Below are positions 60,693 through 64,000 of a stretch of 64,000 nt of DNA, in pieces (position 1 is the first letter of the stretch; each line of letters starts with the position of its first letter). The position numbers and the translations under genes are program-made. This DNA is from Georgenia wutianyii (lineage in GTDB: Bacteria; Actinomycetota; Actinomycetes; Actinomycetales; Actinomycetaceae). Where the stretch lies: the NCBI RefSeq assembly GCF_006349365.1, contig NZ_CP040899.1, positions 3,038,001 through 3,102,000 on the forward strand. The letters are read 5' to 3'. The notes beneath the pieces were generated by a model, which saw nothing but the letters and a program-made list of their open reading frames with translations, searched no databases and was not told where the DNA came from.

Positions 60693-60791
60693 TCACTTCT
60701 TGTTGCGGCGCTGGTGACGGGTCTTGCGAAGCAGCTTGCGGTGCTTCTTCTTCGACATACGCTTGCGGCGCTTCTTGATGACAGAGCCCAT
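60693..60791 (-). CDS. Small ribosomal protein bS22 (AURKAIP1/COX24 domain)
   Basis: 32 aa, very basic: MGSVIKKRRKRMSKKKHRKL then LRKTRHQRRNKK. Matches the tiny actinobacterial 30S protein bS22 and the AURKAIP1/COX24 domain. ATG at 60791 with GAGG upstream. Gene callers often miss it. Beside a BldC-like gene, as Rv0500B is in M. tuberculosis. Confidence 0.93.
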   Translation of the reverse strand: MGSVIKKRRKRMSKKKHRKLLRKTRHQRRNKK

Positions 60792-60898
60792 GGAACCTCG
60801 CAGTGCTTGGTCGAGTCGGCAGGTGCGCACAGCACGTGGCTCTACGCAGAACAGGCCGAGTCTAGCGTCTCGAGCGGCGGAGCGCGTTGCGGCGGTCG

Positions 60899-62068
60899 TC
60901 ACTCGGGGTAACGGCCACCCGCGGCGATGCGCTTTCGCGGGTGGACGACGCTGCGCGCGGCGACGAGCGTGACCTCGTCCCCCGACCCGTCGCCGCCGAT
61001 CTCCGCCCGGCCGCGCACGCGGGCGGCCTCGTCCACGACGGTGCGCACGACGCGCGCTCCCGGCCCGATGCGCACGTCGTCCAGGAGCACCGAGTCGAGG
61101 ACCTCCGCGCCGGGCGCGACCTGCACGCCCGGGCCGAGCACGCTGCGCCGCACCGTCCCCTCGACGACGACGCCGGAGGCGAGCAGCGAGTCGGCCACCT
61201 CGCCCTTGGCGTGGACGCGCGCACCGAGGTGGCGCAGCGCCCGGGTGCGGATCGGCCAGCGCTGGTCGTCGAGGTCGAAGGGCGGCTGCTCGAGGAACTC
61301 CATGTGCGCGCGCCAGTAGGCGTCGACGGTGCCGACGTCCTGCCAGTAGCCGGTGTGCCGGAGCTCCACGGCGGCCCCGCGCTCGACGAGGGCGGGCAGC
61401 ACCTCCTCCCCGAGGTCTCCGAGCGCGTCCTCCCCCTTCTCCTTCACCACGGCCTCCAGCGCCCCGAGGAGCGCGGCGGGCGTGAAGGCGAAGACCTCCG
61501 TGGTCACGAGGTCGGAGGGCGGGTCGTCCGGCTTGAGCTCGTAGCGCACGATGCGCCCGCCCTCGGCGACGACGACGCCGTAGCGGGTGACGTCCCCGTC
61601 GTGCCGGGTCGTCACCATCGTGACGTCGGCGTCGCTGTCGAGGTGGTGGGCGATGACGTCGGCGTAGTCCATGCGGTAGACGGCGTCGGCGGAGGCGACG
61701 AGGACGACGTCGGGGTCGTGGTCGCGGATCCGGCCGGCCTTGCGCCACAGGGCGTCGGCGGTCCCGGCGTGCCAACCCTCGCGGTCGTCACCGCGGTGCG
61801 GACCGAGCACCATGAGCCCGCCCCGCGAGCGGTCCAGGTCCCACGGACGCCCGCCCGCGAGGTGCTCGGTCACCGACTCCGGCTCGAACTGCTCGACCAC
61901 CCACACGTCGTCGATGCCGCTGTTCGCGGCGTTCGACAGGGGGAAGTCGATGAGCCGGTGGCTTCCGCCGAAGCGCAGTGCGGGCTTGGCGCGGTGCTCG
62001 GTGAGCGTCTCCAGACGGGAGCCCGCGCCACCGGCGAGGACGATGAGGAGCGTGCGTGGTTGAGCCAT
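60899..62068 (-). CDS. GlgC-family sugar nucleotidyltransferase (glucose-1-phosphate adenylyltransferase-like)
   Basis: 389 aa. N-terminal nucleotidyltransferase domain with VLAGGAGSRLETLTEHRAKPALRFGG and RLIDFPLSNAANSG, followed by GTADALW, DYADVIAHH and YWQDVGTVDAYW, all close to GlgC motifs. The C-terminal 100 residues form a left-handed beta-helix (repeated hydrophobic hexads such as VQVAPGAEVLDSVLL). Probably makes ADP-glucose for glycogen or trehalose; a paralogue with another sugar is possible since the window has no glg neighbours. Confidence 0.75.
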   Translation of the reverse strand: MAQPRTLLIVLAGGAGSRLETLTEHRAKPALRFGGSHRLIDFPLSNAANSGIDDVWVVEQFEPESVTEHLAGGRPWDLDRSRGGLMVLGPHRGDDREGWHAGTADALWRKAGRIRDHDPDVVLVASADAVYRMDYADVIAHHLDSDADVTMVTTRHDGDVTRYGVVVAEGGRIVRYELKPDDPPSDLVTTEVFAFTPAALLGALEAVVKEKGEDALGDLGEEVLPALVERGAAVELRHTGYWQDVGTVDAYWRAHMEFLEQPPFDLDDQRWPIRTRALRHLGARVHAKGEVADSLLASGVVVEGTVRRSVLGPGVQVAPGAEVLDSVLLDDVRIGPGARVVRTVVDEAARVRGRAEIGGDGSGDEVTLVAARSVVHPRKRIAAGGRYPE

Positions 62069-62105
62069 CGCGTGATCGTCTCGCGCAGACGGCGACGGCG
62101 CTCGC

Positions 62106-62315
62106 TCAGCGCGCCTGGGACTCCGGTGCCCAGTCGCCGACGCCGCTGTTGAGCATCTCCTCGACGGCGTGCTGCGGCACGCGGAAGGAGCGCCCGACGC
62201 GCACGGCGGGGATGTCGCCGGCGTGGACCATGCGGTAGACGGTCATCTTCGACACGCGGAGGAGCTCGGCGACCTCGGCGACCGTGAGGAACCGCGGTGC
62301 CCGCTGCTCGGCCAT
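62106..62315 (-). CDS. BldC-like / excisionase-family helix-turn-helix protein
   Basis: 69 aa from the ATG at 62315; a GTG two codons earlier is an alternative start. Winged HTH of the MerR-like SinI/BldC/excisionase type: FLTVAEVAELLRVSKMTVYRMVHAGDIPAVRVGRSFRVPQHAVEEML. No effector domain. BldC controls development in Streptomyces; here it stands by bS22 as Rv0500A does in mycobacteria. Target unknown. Confidence 0.85.
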   Translation of the reverse strand: MAEQRAPRFLTVAEVAELLRVSKMTVYRMVHAGDIPAVRVGRSFRVPQHAVEEMLNSGVGDWAPESQAR

Positions 62316-62413
62316 GTCCACCTACCCGTGTCGTGTTGACGGCGCCAGCGCGCCCGAGATTCTGCTCGAACTCTAGAGCCTCACGCCGGTTTTGGGAAAC
62401 GGTCCGGGCCCTC

Positions 62414-63583
62414 TCACCAGGGCTGCGGATCGAGGCCGTGGTGCGGGAAGACGGCCCCCCGGGTGGCCATGACGGCGCGGTCGACCTCGTCGTCCGGGTC
62501 GTAACCCGCCGTCCACGGGCGGAAGGAGGTGGCGGCACCCTCGCCCATGGTCTCCGGCACCTCGACGTCGACGAGCTCGGCGACGGTCTCGCGCCACACC
62601 GCCGGCACCGGGGTCGAGAGGTCGAGCGGGTGTCCCGCGACGACGGCGGCGAGGTGCGCCCACACGCGCGGCACGACGCTGACCACCTCGTACCCGCCGC
62701 CGCCGGTGGCCACCCACCGCCCGCCGGCGTGGGCCTCGGCGAGCTCGGCCATGAGGAGGGCCGCGCTGCGCTGGGCGTCGACGGACACCGCGAGCCCGGC
62801 CAGCGGGTCGAGCGCGTGGGAGTCGCAGCCGTGCTGGGTGAGGAGGAGCTGCGGGGCGAAGTCCTCGACGAGCGGGCCGACGACGCCGTCGAGCACCCGC
62901 AGCCAGGCCGCGTCCCCGGTGCCGGGCGGCAGCGCGACGTTGACCGCGGTACCGCGGGCCGCGGGCCCGCCGATGTCCTGGGCGTAGCCGGTGCCGGGGA
63001 AGAGGGTGCCGGGGTGCTGGTGCACGGAGATCGTCAGCACGCGGTCGTCGTCCCAGAAGGTGCGCTCGACGCCGTCGCCGTGGTGGGCGTCGAGGTCGAC
63101 GTAGGCGACGCGCTCGGCGCCCGCAGCGAGGACCGCGGCCAGCGCCACGGCGGCGTCGTTGTAGATGCAGAAGCCGGAGGCGCGTCCGGGCATCGCGTGA
63201 TGCATCCCGCCCGCGAGGCTGAGGGCTCGCGGTGCACGACCCTCCCACACCGCCGTCGCGGCGGCGAGGGTGGAGCCGGCGATGCGCGCACCGGCCTCGT
63301 GGATCCGCCCGAAGAGGGGGTTGTCGTCCCCGCCGAGCCCGCGCGCGGGGTCGGGCCGCCCCTCACCGGCCGCCCGGACGGCCGCGAGGTAGTCGGCCTC
63401 GTGGACCCGCAGCAGGTCGGCGTCCTCGGCGAGCGCGACCGGCTCGACGGCGAAGGAGTCGAGGAGCCCGAGGTCCGCGATCAGCCGGTGGGTGAGGGAG
63501 AGCCGGAGGGGGGCCATCGGGTGGCCCGCGCCGAAGTCGTACTCCAGCAGGTCCTCGCTCCACGGGAGCAGGGGCTTGGGCAT
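62414..63583 (-). CDS. acuC: Histone deacetylase superfamily protein (AcuC-like)
   Basis: 389 aa, ATG at 63583. Zinc-dependent deacetylase fold: AGGMHHAMPGRASGFCIYNDAAVAL near residue 125, the metal site YVDLDAHHGDGVERTFW near 165, QHGCDSHALDPLAGL, and GGGGYEVVSVVPRVW near 280. AcuC proteins deacetylate acetyl-CoA synthetase and other lysines in some bacteria. TACCGT lies 6 nt before the ATG, suggesting a leaderless message. An open frame continues about 95 codons further upstream but has no better start. Confidence 0.88.
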   Translation of the reverse strand: MPKPLLPWSEDLLEYDFGAGHPMAPLRLSLTHRLIADLGLLDSFAVEPVALAEDADLLRVHEADYLAAVRAAGEGRPDPARGLGGDDNPLFGRIHEAGARIAGSTLAAATAVWEGRAPRALSLAGGMHHAMPGRASGFCIYNDAAVALAAVLAAGAERVAYVDLDAHHGDGVERTFWDDDRVLTISVHQHPGTLFPGTGYAQDIGGPAARGTAVNVALPPGTGDAAWLRVLDGVVGPLVEDFAPQLLLTQHGCDSHALDPLAGLAVSVDAQRSAALLMAELAEAHAGGRWVATGGGGYEVVSVVPRVWAHLAAVVAGHPLDLSTPVPAVWRETVAELVDVEVPETMGEGAATSFRPWTAGYDPDDEVDRAVMATRGAVFPHHGLDPQPW

Positions 63584-63589
63584 TGGGTC

Positions 63590-63595
63590 ACGGTA
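63590..63595 (-). promoter_or_regulatory. -10 element of the acuC gene
   Basis: TACCGT on the minus strand, 6 nt before the ATG; no RBS present. Confidence 0.4.
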
Positions 63596-63641
63596 GCGCG
63601 CGTGCTGCGCCGGGCGGCCCGGCGTCTGGCAAGGTGAGCGC

Positions 63642-64000
63642 GTGAGCGCAGGCACCGGACCACTGCGGCCGAGTCGGCCACTGGGCGCGCTGCGCGACGC
63701 GGTCGACCACGTCGCGCGGCAGTCACCCGCGCGGCTGGCGCTCATCGTCTTCGCCGGGATCATCGCGGTCGTCACCGCGCTGCTCTCGCTGCCGGCGGCG
63801 ACCGTGGACGGGCAGCGCGCCCCCTTCGTCGATGCCCTGTTCACCGCCGTCTCCGCCGTCTGCGTCACCGGGCTGACGACCGTCTCGACCGCGACCTACT
63901 GGTCCGTCTTCGGGCAGGCGGTGATCATCATCGGCGTCAAGATCGGCGGCCTCGGCGTCATGACGCTGGCCTCGATCCTCGGCCTGGCCGTCTCCCGCCG
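63642..64000 (+). CDS. trkH: Trk/Ktr-type potassium channel subunit TrkH (5' part, cut by window end)
   Basis: About 119 codons visible, GTG at 63642 after AAGGTGA. First transmembrane helix LALIVFAGIIAVVTALLSL, then the first pore loop FVDALFTAVSAVCVTGLTTV with the selectivity-filter glycine of VCVTGL, and the helix VIIIGVKIGGLGVMTLASILGL. This matches the start of the Trk/KtrB superfamily. The gene continues beyond the window. Confidence 0.9.
   Translation, partial: MSAGTGPLRPSRPLGALRDAVDHVARQSPARLALIVFAGIIAVVTALLSLPAATVDGQRAPFVDALFTAVSAVCVTGLTTVSTATYWSVFGQAVIIIGVKIGGLGVMTLASILGLAVSR

Overview
The window is one continuous piece of chromosome from a very GC-rich actinobacterium, most likely a member of Micrococcales (a Cellulomonas- or Georgenia-like genome). 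The evidence is the strong G/C bias at third codon positions, frequent GTG starts, many apparently leaderless promoters (TANNNT 6-9 nt before the start codon), the actinobacterial order rpmG - two MaoC-type dehydratase genes - tRNA-Met - tRNA-Thr, the small ribosomal protein bS22 beside a BldC-like gene, and a complete 14-gene nuo operon followed directly by a polyprenyl diphosphate synthase. There is no rRNA, phage or transposase gene, and most of the window is ordinary core genome.

Layout. 0.1-11.5 kb: aminotransferase, kinase-like protein, adenosine deaminase-like protein, murB, an MFS carrier, a hadA/hadB-like pair, rpmG, tRNA-Met/Thr/Tyr, yajQ, a repeat-filled gap, then htpX and fprA. 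11.6-30.3 kb: a tightly overlapping minus-strand operon, menJ-nuoABCDEFGHIJKLMN-polyprenyl synthase, which encodes complex I, the prenyl tail of its quinone and the tail-saturating reductase. 30.5-33.2 kb: menF and an HtrA-type protease. 33.4-43.8 kb: a self-contained formate dehydrogenase/selenocysteine island (fdhD, nrfD-like, fdhB, fdhA with an in-frame UGA and a textbook SECIS hairpin, selD, tRNA-Sec, selA, selB). 44.5-52.8 kb: the remaining menaquinone genes (menD, menC, menB, menE, menA) with an inserted sugE/tetR operon and a DUF3048 lipoprotein. 53.7-58.4 kb: System II cytochrome c maturation (ccsB, resB, ccdA, resA) plus a histidine phosphatase. 58.5-64 kb: yceI, a thioredoxin-fold protein, a HAD phosphatase, bS22, a GlgC-family enzyme, a BldC-like regulator, an AcuC-like deacetylase and the start of a Trk potassium channel subunit.

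How the genes work together. Most of the window serves menaquinone-based respiration. NADH enters through Nuo and formate through the Sec-containing FdhA/FdhB/NrfD-like complex. Both pass electrons to menaquinone, whose naphthoquinone head (MenF, D, C, E, B, A), tail (polyprenyl synthase) and tail saturation (MenJ) are encoded around them. The Ccs/Res genes mature the c-type cytochromes further down the chain. MenG and MenH are not in the window.

The least explained part is a set of related intergenic repeats. Two mirrored arrays of fifteen 18-bp units lie between selB and menD. A 71-bp element with inverted ends (TCTGGGAC/GTCCCAGA) occurs near 33.3 kb and twice near 60.4 kb, and the two 60 kb copies are each followed by two of the 18-bp units. 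An 81-82-bp element (CCTGCCAC/GTGGCAGG) occurs three times near 9 kb. Three of the four loci are gaps between convergent genes, and two of them flank the selenocysteine island.
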